From an uncultured Porphyromonadaceae bacterium (GTDB lineage: Bacteria > Bacteroidota > Bacteroidia > Bacteroidales > Muribaculaceae): a DNA stretch of 64,000 nucleotides. Numbering within the stretch: the first letter of the stretch is position 1; every line of letters starts with the position of its first letter. A program made the position numbers and the translations under genes. Under the pieces are notes generated by a model. That model ran no database searches. It was not told the origin of the DNA and saw only the letters and a program-made list of their open reading frames with translations. Of this stretch, positions 49,674-57,550 are shown piece after piece. The stretch spans positions 1 to 64,000 of the forward strand of contig CABUVO010000020.1 of NCBI GenBank assembly GCA_902495075.1, written 5' to 3'.

Positions 49674-52600
49674 TTAAAATTGAAGATCAACTCCGAAAGA
49701 ATAAGACCGGGAATAACCGTAACCAACTCCCGAGCCGCTGTTGTAAGTGGAACTTGTATTGGTCAATTCAGGATCTACAGTCTTGCAATATTTTTTCATT
49801 GGAGACCAGTAGAAAAGATTTTCACCAGTTAAGTAAACTCGTATATTTTTGAATACTTTTGTTGATTTAAGAGGGATGGTATACCCTATGGTGAGATTCT
49901 TCAAACGCAAATAAGATGCGTTCTGGATATATCTGTCATTTGCTTCTCCTAAAGCACCACTGGAATACGATTCATATCCTCTGGGTCTTGGGAAATATGC
50001 GTCTGTATTATTTTCGTTCCAGACATTGTCCATAAATCCGGAATGTATAAATGACAAGGAGGGGAAAGAATAGGGACCCCAGAAATCATATGCATAGTTT
50101 GTAGGATACCAGTCTTGTTTGCCGACTCCTTGGAAGAATACCGAGAGGTCGAAACCGGCATAATTGCCATCAATCCTGAAAGAATAATTATAACGAGGTA
50201 GCTTATTTCCGATAATACATTTATCACCCGGAGAATCAACTGTGCCTGAACCCTCGTCAATGGAACCGTTATTATCAATATCAATGAATTCTACGTCGCC
50301 AGCCATGAGCCGGTTGTCTTTTTTGCAATTGTATACTCTTTGGTTAACGGCTTTGTCATTGATACGCGCTTGATATGCCGCCGCATCTTCATCAGTGGCG
50401 AAAAGTCCTGCCACACGATATCCCCAGATTTCACCGAGGGTCATGCCTTCATAGTAACTTGATATCAGGCGGTCAGGGTTGTTATATTTCGTGATTTTTG
50501 ATTTATAATCTCCAATAGAGGCTGAGACTCCATAACTGAACGGTCTTCCTCCGAGATCAAAAGTATCATTCCATCTTACATATAGTTCCCATCCATTTGT
50601 GCGCAAATCCGCGCAATTCTCTTTTGGCGTTTTTGCTCCGTATACAGAAGGCAAAGTCAGGGATTCTGTGAGCATGTTCTTGGTATCGCGGATAAATATG
50701 TCTGCGGTAGCGGTCAGTCGGTTGTTGAAAAAGCCAAGATCAAGACCCCAGTTCCACGTAGTGACTGTTTCCCATGTCAGTGCTGATGAAATAGGATCAG
50801 ATACTTTCGCATAGTTGGCTCTGTTGAGTCCATCAAAAGTGTATGAACTCATGATGTTGTCTGTGGATATTTCATCAAAATAAGCATAAGTCGCCACTTG
50901 TTGATTACCTAAACTACCTACGGAGAATCTTAATTTCGAGTTAGTCCAAATATTTGAAATCTTTTCCCAGAAACTTTCGTCGCTCATTCGCCATCCTAAG
51001 CTTGCCGAAGGGAAGAAACCCCATCTATCTTTCTCTGCAAAACGCGAGGTGCCGTCGAAACGTCCGCTTACTTCAACGAGATACTTCCCTTTGTAATCAT
51101 AATTGACACGTGCAAAATAACCGAGTGTGCGGTACGCGGCAATATCCTGAGTCAGTGTTGACTCACCGGTAGCCACACTAAATGAACTCAAGTCTTTGCT
51201 CAGAAGGTCATTTTCTTTTGCACTCAATTCTGAAAGGCGGTGATCCTCATATTGTATGCCGGCTACCGCCTTGAAATTATGAGCCTCTTTCCATTCATGA
51301 CCATATGTGGCGAAAACATTAACACTATGGCGATTAATATTCTGATGAAGTTCCTGGTAATAGTCATAGATTGAGCCTGATTTAAATGTCTGCATTTTCC
51401 CATTTTTATCTTCATAGGTAAAAGTATTGCTTCGACGGTTTACAATTCTATTCCGGAAACGATATGCATATGATGCCGTCAGAACAAGATCTTTTGTAAT
51501 GTCGAAATCGAGTTGGTTGGTAATCACCAGATCTCGGTTGCCACGTTTGTTATGCGACTCATTAGCAGTCAGGAAGCCGGCATGCCCGGCTCCTAATGGA
51601 GAATTGGCTCCTGTCATTGTGTTTACATATTGGACGATGGCTCCCTCCGGAGTATAAGGCATAACTGCAGAATTTACATTGGATTGCAGACTGTGGACGG
51701 TCATTTGTTCGTCATAATAGCCGCCATATTTATAATCAGTTACGTTAAAATTGACGTTGGCGGAATATTTTACGAACGAATAGAGTTTTGCATTGAGTTT
51801 CGTTCTGAATGAATAGTTTTTATAGTTGTCTTTATAGATTTTAAAAATACCATCTTGTGACAGAAAACGTCCACTGACGAAATAATTAAGTTTTTCATTA
51901 CCTCCGGTCACTGAAATATTGTGCTCAGTTTCGGGGCGCGTCTTGCGGTAAAAATAATCATACCAGTCGAAGTTGGCATAAAATCTCAATTTCCCCTTAT
52001 CGTCGCGTATTGCCCATGGGCGATCGGGATTCTCGGTCTCATCATTTCGGCGATCCAGAAGCATTTGCATTTCATCGTCTGAATAGCCCCACATTTTTTT
52101 ACCTTGATACACTTCATAAAACTGATTGACAATATTTACATGGTCATATCCTGTGTGAATAAAATCTGTGGATGTTGTGTTTTGTCTCCATCCCATGCGA
52201 CCATTATAGCTGACATTAACTTTGCCATCAGAATTTTTACCGCTTTTTGTGGTTATCAGGATAACACCTGAAGATGCCTTTGCGCCGTATATTGCTGAAG
52301 CTGAAGCATCTTTAAGTATGGATATGGATTCAATATCATTAGGATTGATTTGATTAAGACTCACTTCCATACCATCGCATAAGACCAGGGGAGTGCCTCC
52401 ATTTATGGAAGCCACACCACGTATGTCAATGGAATAATCAGAATCAAGACTTCCTGTGCTGAATGCAAGATTCACTGATGGATCTGCACCCTGTAGAGCA
52501 CCCGCGGCAGATGCTACCGGACGATTGTTCACGTCGTCTGCCGTGATAGTTGAAACCGCTCCTGTTAGGTTGGCGCGTTTCTGGGTTCCATAACCCACCA

Positions 52601-53195
52601 CAACCACTTCTGAAAGCAGTTGTGTATCATCACTTAGTTCCACTAACGAGAGCGCCTGATGATTGGATGCTTTAATTTCTTTAGGTAAGCAACCTACGTA
52701 TGAGAATTGTATGGTAGCATTTTTAGGAACGTTATTTAATAAATAATTGCCATCCAGGTCGGTAGAGGCTCCGATGGTGGTTCCTTTTACAAGTACCGTC
52801 ACTCCAATCATAGGTTCTCCCGAAGAATCGACAACCTTACCCTTAAGATTTGTCTTGGAATCTTTAGGGTTGGTTTCTTTATCCTTCTCCTTGATTATTA
52901 TAGATTTTGAGGAAATAATCTGATAAGATAGATTTGTTCCCGCTAAAGCTTGATCCAATACTTTGGAGACCGGAACATTCTGTAAGTTCACAGAAACGCG
53001 TTTCTGCCGCGGGAGAATTTCATCACTATACGAGAAAACATAAGAGGATTGTTTCTCAATTTTTTCAAACACTTGTTTCAAAGTGTTGTTTTCTATCCGC
53101 ACCGTTATCAGGTCCTTGTCTTGAGCTTTCATGGATAGACAGGGCATGATGCACAATAAGGTGAGAAATAGTAATTTAACTTTTAAGAAGTTCAT
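49674..53195 (-). CDS. SusC/RagA TonB-linked outer membrane transporter with STN domain (locus 2)
   Basis: A 1173-residue outer-membrane importer. Signal peptide 1-24; STN domain about 26-100 (TLKQVFEKIEKQSSYVFSY); carboxypeptidase-D-like domain about 117-195 (GKVVDSSGEPMIGVTVLVKG); plug with VVVGYGTQKRANLTGAVS and ILKDASASAIYGAKASSGV; barrel ending VDLQF. The STN domain points to control by the ECF/FecR pair encoded divergently. The leader carries ACTAACCTAA 10 nt before the start. Confidence 0.94.
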   Translation of the reverse strand: MNFLKVKLLFLTLLCIMPCLSMKAQDKDLITVRIENNTLKQVFEKIEKQSSYVFSYSDEILPRQKRVSVNLQNVPVSKVLDQALAGTNLSYQIISSKSIIIKEKDKETNPKDSKTNLKGKVVDSSGEPMIGVTVLVKGTTIGASTDLDGNYLLNNVPKNATIQFSYVGCLPKEIKASNHQALSLVELSDDTQLLSEVVVVGYGTQKRANLTGAVSTITADDVNNRPVASAAGALQGADPSVNLAFSTGSLDSDYSIDIRGVASINGGTPLVLCDGMEVSLNQINPNDIESISILKDASASAIYGAKASSGVILITTKSGKNSDGKVNVSYNGRMGWRQNTTSTDFIHTGYDHVNIVNQFYEVYQGKKMWGYSDDEMQMLLDRRNDETENPDRPWAIRDDKGKLRFYANFDWYDYFYRKTRPETEHNISVTGGNEKLNYFVSGRFLSQDGIFKIYKDNYKNYSFRTKLNAKLYSFVKYSANVNFNVTDYKYGGYYDEQMTVHSLQSNVNSAVMPYTPEGAIVQYVNTMTGANSPLGAGHAGFLTANESHNKRGNRDLVITNQLDFDITKDLVLTASYAYRFRNRIVNRRSNTFTYEDKNGKMQTFKSGSIYDYYQELHQNINRHSVNVFATYGHEWKEAHNFKAVAGIQYEDHRLSELSAKENDLLSKDLSSFSVATGESTLTQDIAAYRTLGYFARVNYDYKGKYLVEVSGRFDGTSRFAEKDRWGFFPSASLGWRMSDESFWEKISNIWTNSKLRFSVGSLGNQQVATYAYFDEISTDNIMSSYTFDGLNRANYAKVSDPISSALTWETVTTWNWGLDLGFFNNRLTATADIFIRDTKNMLTESLTLPSVYGAKTPKENCADLRTNGWELYVRWNDTFDLGGRPFSYGVSASIGDYKSKITKYNNPDRLISSYYEGMTLGEIWGYRVAGLFATDEDAAAYQARINDKAVNQRVYNCKKDNRLMAGDVEFIDIDNNGSIDEGSGTVDSPGDKCIIGNKLPRYNYSFRIDGNYAGFDLSVFFQGVGKQDWYPTNYAYDFWGPYSFPSLSFIHSGFMDNVWNENNTDAYFPRPRGYESYSSGALGEANDRYIQNASYLRLKNLTIGYTIPLKSTKVFKNIRVYLTGENLFYWSPMKKYCKTVDPELTNTSSTYNSGSGVGYGYSRSYSFGVDLQF

Positions 53196-53343
53196 TTTTA
53201 GGTTAGTTTAAATTAATGCGATTAGATTTATACTATATATTGATGTAATCGTAAATTATGAAGGAGAATCACGGAGAAAAAACATGTTTTATAACATAAA
53301 TTAACTTTCTTGAATATTGCGAGGTCGATAAAGATTTTTATTG

Positions 53344-53351
53344 TAATTTTG
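53344..53351 (+). promoter_or_regulatory. -7 box of the ECF/fecR pair
   Basis: TAATTTTG at 53344-53351 fits the consensus; an ATTG at 53316-53319 is too far for a standard -33 box. The site overlaps the GTG at 53351, so translation cannot begin there and the ATG at 53369 is the likely start. Confidence 0.5.
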
Positions 53352-53368
53352 TGCCCTCGCAAAGGTTT

Positions 53369-53947
53369 ATGGATACCGATAGGAATAAAGAAATAGAGCA
53401 AAGTTTGGCTGCCTCCTTAAAAAAAGGATCAGTCGAGGCATTCGACACAATATACAAGATGTATGCTTCCAAATTGCTGGGATATGTATCGCAAGCAACC
53501 CGTAATAAGGAAGATGCTGAAGAAATTGTGCACGATATATTTCTTGATTTATGGAAGAGTAGAGAAAGATTGCAGTTAGATAAAGGTTTTAAGGTTCTCT
53601 TATTTTCGTTAGCTTATCGACGAAGAATAGATTATTTTAGGAAGCATCTTAAATCTCCTATATTCGAGGATTATGCAAATTTTCAGAACGATCTTGTAAC
53701 AACGGATGACCGACCATTGGAATATAATGATTTCTTAAAGATATTTCGTAAAGCTCTCGAATGTCTTCCGGAAAAATACAAGAGAATAATAATCCTTTCC
53801 AGATTCGAAGAGCTGACTAATAAAGAAATTGCTAAAAAAATGAATATAAAAGAAAGAACGGTCGCCAATGAGTTGTCTTTGGCTCTTAAGTACCTGAAGA
53901 GTGAACTTGATAGGATCAAGTCTAAATTATATTCAGATTTATTTTGA
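53369..53947 (+). CDS. ECF sigma factor of the locus 2 signalling system
   Basis: A 192-residue sigma-70 factor with region 2 (NKEDAEEIVHDIFLDLWKSR) and region 4 (ELTNKEIAKKMNIKERTVAN). The frame is open from a GTG at 53351, but that codon lies in the promoter -7 box, and the ATG at 53369 follows GCAAAGG. Divergent from susC and followed by fecR, it has the classical arrangement in which substrate binding at SusC releases the sigma factor to activate the locus. Confidence 0.93.
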   Translation: MDTDRNKEIEQSLAASLKKGSVEAFDTIYKMYASKLLGYVSQATRNKEDAEEIVHDIFLDLWKSRERLQLDKGFKVLLFSLAYRRRIDYFRKHLKSPIFEDYANFQNDLVTTDDRPLEYNDFLKIFRKALECLPEKYKRIIILSRFEELTNKEIAKKMNIKERTVANELSLALKYLKSELDRIKSKLYSDLF

Positions 53948-53973
53948 TAACCCAAATGAATTAACAGAGACTT

Positions 53974-54942
53974 ATGGATAATATCGTTGAAAGATTCAAG
54001 AATGGGCACTTCAATAAGGAGGAATACGAGGTTATGCGGAAAGAGATAGACTCTATGTCGGATAAAATGTTGGATGAGCAACTTAATATGGCTGAAATGT
54101 CTCATGAATTCTCGGAAACTGAAATCGATGATTTGCGAGAACAGTTGGACAGAGAGATAAGACATGAAGCCGGAAAGGATCGCTGGTATCGTGTTCTTGG
54201 ATGGGCAGCCGCAGTAATGTTGCCAATGCTTGCATGCGTCACAGCTTTATGGGTATCCACACGCGTAGAATTAGATAAATGTGAAGATATTCTGGCAAAT
54301 GAGATTGATATATCCACTTCTGCCGGTGAATGGGTTGATGCTGCGCTACCTGATGGTTCGCGTGTGAATTTAGGTCCAAAGTCGACACTCACTTATACCC
54401 TTGGAGCTTTTAATGCGAGTTCACGAAAGATATCTTATTCGGGAGAAGGAATTTTCAATATTGCCAAAAAAACGGATTCACCTTTTATTCTAAGTACGTC
54501 AGGTTTTGAAATTAGGGTATTAGGCACAGAATTCTCGCTAATGTCACGACAAGACAAAACACATTCCGAGATTCATCTTATATCCGGGTCGATAGAGTTA
54601 CAATCTTTATCAACCGGTAATAAACTTAAAATGTGTCCTGGAGAAACAGCTATGGTAGATAATTCTGATGGAGAAATAAAGATATTAGATGTAAAGTCTG
54701 CAAAGAAGATTTCGGCTGGAGGAAATATTATGTATTTTAATTCTTCTCCAATTGCAGAGGTTATTGAACAATTGTGTTTGTATTATGGATTTGAGTTTGT
54801 CCTTGACAAAACTGTGCCGAACATAACGTTCACCGGTTCTCTTGTAAAAGATAATTTGAAAGAAGTTGAATTTGTTCTTGAGACCACAATGGGACTTAAA
54901 TTTCAAACAAAAGACGATAAACATATTTTGGTGGTCAGATGA
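53974..54942 (+). CDS. FecR-family anti-sigma factor (locus 2)
   Basis: A 322-residue inner-membrane protein: cytoplasmic sigma-binding part 1-72, membrane helix 74-94 (VLGWAAAVMLPMLACVTALWV region), periplasmic FecR domain (DAALPDGSRVNLGPKSTLTY, EIRVLGTEFSL) and a C-terminal DUF4974 domain ending DDKHILVVR. It follows the sigma gene by 26 bp and should relay the signal from the STN domain of the locus 2 SusC. The second copy of the 129-bp repeat begins 28 bp after its stop. Confidence 0.92.
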   Translation: MDNIVERFKNGHFNKEEYEVMRKEIDSMSDKMLDEQLNMAEMSHEFSETEIDDLREQLDREIRHEAGKDRWYRVLGWAAAVMLPMLACVTALWVSTRVELDKCEDILANEIDISTSAGEWVDAALPDGSRVNLGPKSTLTYTLGAFNASSRKISYSGEGIFNIAKKTDSPFILSTSGFEIRVLGTEFSLMSRQDKTHSEIHLISGSIELQSLSTGNKLKMCPGETAMVDNSDGEIKILDVKSAKKISAGGNIMYFNSSPIAEVIEQLCLYYGFEFVLDKTVPNITFTGSLVKDNLKEVEFVLETTMGLKFQTKDDKHILVVR

Positions 54943-54969
54943 TTTTATCAATAGCTTAGAATATTATAC

Positions 54970-55098
54970 AACGCGAATGCGGCCGATTTCGCAACCAGCC
55001 GCATTCAAGTGTTTTCCATAATACTTTTTCGAACTAACCTAACATCATGAAACGATTTTCTTTATACCTATAGAACATCGCTGTTCGAAAAAAGTTCA
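54970..55098 (+). repeat. 129-bp repeated element, copy 2
   Basis: Same length and nearly the same sequence as 12736-12864: palindrome GAATGCGGC/GCCGCATTC, ACTAACCTAA (55033-55042) and the nine-codon frame beginning ATG at 55047 (MKRFSLYL). Differences are concentrated in the last 20 bases. It follows a fecR gene, as copy 1 follows an ECF sigma gene. Confidence 0.8.
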
Positions 55099-55279
55099 AA
55101 ATGGTATGAAAAAAACTTATAATCGACCTCTTTGAGGTTCGCAGCGTCATGTAGAAGAGGGGGCAACGCGAAGGTTCAAAGTGAATAAATGTGAAAAGAT
55201 ATAATAAGGGAGGAGCAGGGGCGTTATATTGTTATTGCTATGTTAGCTGGAACTTACGGCTAATCGAGTCAAACCAGAT

Positions 55280-55328
55280 AAACTTTTAAACTCTTAAATT
55301 TTAAGTTGAAGCTTGCGAAACTTAAATC
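55280..55328 (+). repeat. Short dispersed repeat (GAAGCTTGCGA family), copy 2
   Basis: AAGTTGAAGCTTGCGAAACTT with A/T-rich flanks (TAAACTTTTAAA on the left). It is the inverted match of 20819-20860 and ends 29 nt before the lipoprotein start. Confidence 0.6.
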
Positions 55329-55357
55329 AATAAATTTACAACTAATTGAGAATAAGA

Positions 55358-56272
55358 ATGAAAAAATTACTTTTTGTGGCAACTGCGGCTGCGCTCATGA
55401 CGCTTGCTTCTTGCAAAAATAATGATAGCGTTTCTACGCTTACGCTGCCTGTGACTGCTTATAACCTGATTACAAATACTCTTGATGGAGGAGAACCTGT
55501 CGTAGCCGGATCTGTTTACAGATTTAATTTCGATATGGTGGCAGGTACTACGACAATGGGTACTGAGTTGCCTATGGGCACCGGCAACATTTCGTTTGTG
55601 ACCGGCACGATGCCATTCACTACAGGCATGTATCAATTTGAAAACAATTACTACCAGATCATTAACGTTGAAAAGCTTCAGGCTGGAACAACCTCAACTC
55701 AGGAGAATATAACCGATCTTGAATGTCAGCTGACCCCCATGGCATATATGCCTCCTCAGGTGCAAGGTGCCCCCGCTGTTTCCTATCCTTCTGATTACAG
55801 GTATTCGATTATGCATTACAATATTGGTGCTTATCGCGTGCGCACTTTCTGGTCTGACATGACATTCCGAGGTGAGACAACAGCTTCTTATGCCGACAAA
55901 GATGGTGTGCAGAAGAGTTTCCTCAATAAGGACATGATGTATCGTGTAATCCTTAATATTAAAGAAAAGACTGCAACTGTTGTGCTTTATAATGTGAAGC
56001 TTTCAGAGGAAGTTAATCAGACAGTAAATAATATGGTTCTCGAAAAACTTCCTGTTTCGTTTAATGCATCAGGTATTCATGTTAATGGATCGGATATTGT
56101 TGCCAAGGTTTACGAGAATGGCACCGCAACTCCCAATTCCGAGTATACTTTTGACAACTTCAGCTGCGATATTATGGGAGAACTGACATCCGCATCGATT
56201 CTTTACAAAATAGCCGGCAAGAATAATGGACAGTTCTCGGGTAATTGGATTACCAAGGTAGGTAAGGAGTAA
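55358..56272 (+). CDS. Bacteroidales lipoprotein, unknown function
   Basis: The ATG at 55358 is preferred over the in-frame TTG at 55346. The signal peptide ends in the lipobox TLASC, so the mature protein is a lipoprotein of about 285 residues. The sequence is beta-rich (SVYRFNFDMVAGTTTMG; MMYRVILNIKEKTATVVLY). It resembles Bacteroidales lipoproteins with DUF4840-like domains, which I cannot confirm. It stands alone, with repeats before it and a strong terminator behind it. Confidence 0.7.
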   Translation: MKKLLFVATAAALMTLASCKNNDSVSTLTLPVTAYNLITNTLDGGEPVVAGSVYRFNFDMVAGTTTMGTELPMGTGNISFVTGTMPFTTGMYQFENNYYQIINVEKLQAGTTSTQENITDLECQLTPMAYMPPQVQGAPAVSYPSDYRYSIMHYNIGAYRVRTFWSDMTFRGETTASYADKDGVQKSFLNKDMMYRVILNIKEKTATVVLYNVKLSEEVNQTVNNMVLEKLPVSFNASGIHVNGSDIVAKVYENGTATPNSEYTFDNFSCDIMGELTSASILYKIAGKNNGQFSGNWITKVGKE

Positions 56273-56293
56273 AAAACATGATGATATTGATTA

Positions 56294-56327
56294 AAATGCG
56301 TTTCCTTTGAGGAAGCGCATTTTTTTA
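56294..56327 (+). terminator. Terminator after the 55358 lipoprotein gene
   Basis: AAATGCG and TTCCT (56294-56306) pair with AGGAA and CGCATTT (56310-56322) with one internal mismatch, followed by T residues to 56327. Confidence 0.8.
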
Positions 56328-56423
56328 TCAATACCACCATCTGGATATTTCGGTTTTCATTTGTGCCATTCCGGAATATTCCCGGAATATTTCACATTTT
56401 TTAAGGTTTTGCGCAAAAAATGG

Positions 56424-56454
56424 TTTGTCGGATAGAGAAAAATTAGTACCTTTG
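56424..56454 (+). promoter_or_regulatory. Promoter of the nuo genes
   Basis: TTTG at 56424-56427, a 19-nt spacer and TACCTTTG at 56447-56454. The leader to nuoA (56538) is about 75 nt and contains a short CCTCC/GGAGG-type pairing around 56468-56478. Confidence 0.7.
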
Positions 56455-56537
56455 CAGATAAGTTTACCCCTCCAGAAGGGCAAAACTTGTGATATTAAAA
56501 CCGGATTTTAGACTAACATATTAAACTATAAGCAGAT

Positions 56538-56909
56538 ATGAATCTATTGCTGGAGATAGGCAATGGCGCGTTGTCGGTGACGGCAGTTCTCACGGGTATC
56601 GGACTCGTGTTTGCGGCGCTCCTTATAGCCAAACTGATTTCTCCGAGATCTTTTTCAGTAAGAAAATCTGAACCATATGAGTGTGGTATTCCTACTCGTG
56701 GAGAATCAATGATTCAGTTTAAGGCAGGATATTATATTTTCGCAATCCTGTTTCTTATTTTCGATGTTGAGACAGTGTTCCTATGGCCATGGTCGGTAGT
56801 AATGCGCGGACTTGGTCCCCAGGGTCTTCTATGCATCGCTATTTTTATGTTTGTGCTGATAATGGGTCTGGCCTATGCCTGGAAGAAAGGAGCTTTGAAA
56901 TGGGAGTAG
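56538..56909 (+). CDS. nuoA: NADH-quinone oxidoreductase subunit A
   Basis: Membrane subunit of respiratory complex I, 123 residues with three membrane helices. The conserved loop KSEPYECGIPTRGES between helix 1 and 2 and the block FAILFLIFDVETVFLWPW are diagnostic. It is the first gene of the nuo run, behind a consensus promoter. Its stop overlaps the nuoB start by 10 bp. Confidence 0.95.
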   Translation: MNLLLEIGNGALSVTAVLTGIGLVFAALLIAKLISPRSFSVRKSEPYECGIPTRGESMIQFKAGYYIFAILFLIFDVETVFLWPWSVVMRGLGPQGLLCIAIFMFVLIMGLAYAWKKGALKWE

Positions 56910-57514
56910 ACAAGATTAAAAGCATGACGCGTGAGGACTTCAAGGATAACGAGTATATCGATAAACTTGTAGACGAACTCAATGCAACCGGCGCCAACGT
57001 GGTTGTCGGCAAATTTGATGAACTTATTAACTGGGGTATTTCCAATTCGTTATGGCCTCTGTGTTTCGGCACAAGTTGCTGTGCGATTGAGTTCATGAGT
57101 CTTGGAGCAGCCCGTTATGACATGGCGCGTTTCGGATTCGAGGTTGCACGTAACTCTCCCCGCCAGGCGGATTATGTTATGGTGCAGGGAACAATCGTTC
57201 ACCGCATGGCTCCTGTGATGCGTCGTCTATACGAGCAGCTTGCCGAGCCTAAGTATGTGATTGCTTGCGGCGGTTGCGCAGTTTCGGGCGGTCCATTCAA
57301 GAATTCATATTGTGTGGTTCCCGGTGTTGACCAGATTCTCCCGGTTGATGTATATATCCCGGGATGTCCTCCACGTCCGGAGGCAATGTTCTATGGTCTG
57401 ATGCAGCTTCAGCGCAAGATCAAAGTGCAGAAATTCTTCGGTGGCACAAACCGCAAGGAGAAGATAGAGGAATTTTTCGCCGAGCATCCAGAGGAGAGGG
57501 GTGAGATCGGATAA
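56900..57514 (+). CDS. nuoB: NADH-quinone oxidoreductase subunit B
   Basis: Carries the terminal iron-sulfur cluster N2 of complex I. The start at 56900 (MGVDKIKSMTRED) is chosen; the 39-residue upstream extension of the open frame lies in the nuoA coding sequence and is not protein-like for this family. Cluster ligands Cys60-Cys61 (CFGTSCCAIEF), Cys126 (CGGCAVSGG) and Cys156 (PGCPPRPEA) are present. At 204 residues the length is normal. Confidence 0.95.
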   Translation: MGVDKIKSMTREDFKDNEYIDKLVDELNATGANVVVGKFDELINWGISNSLWPLCFGTSCCAIEFMSLGAARYDMARFGFEVARNSPRQADYVMVQGTIVHRMAPVMRRLYEQLAEPKYVIACGGCAVSGGPFKNSYCVVPGVDQILPVDVYIPGCPPRPEAMFYGLMQLQRKIKVQKFFGGTNRKEKIEEFFAEHPEERGEIG

Positions 57515-57550
57515 TACATTGAAAAGTATTTAGACGCATTGACTTTAACC

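Larger units (their letters stand above)
54943..55357. other. Intergenic region with two repeat elements
   Basis: No coding sequence is convincing. It holds the 129-bp repeat copy 2 (54970-55098) and the short dispersed repeat (55280-55328). Between them, 55130-55260 contains a short GACCTC/GAGGTC-type hairpin and no recognisable promoter. Confidence 0.5.

Noticed and set aside
53351..53368. GTG start for the ECF factor at 53351
   Set aside because: The GTG overlaps the promoter -7 box TAATTTTG, so it would not be transcribed; the ATG at 53369 has a purine-rich site before it.
56783..56899. N-terminal extension of nuoB upstream of 56900
   Set aside because: It is nuoA coding sequence in another frame; NuoB proteins start near the 56900 ATG.
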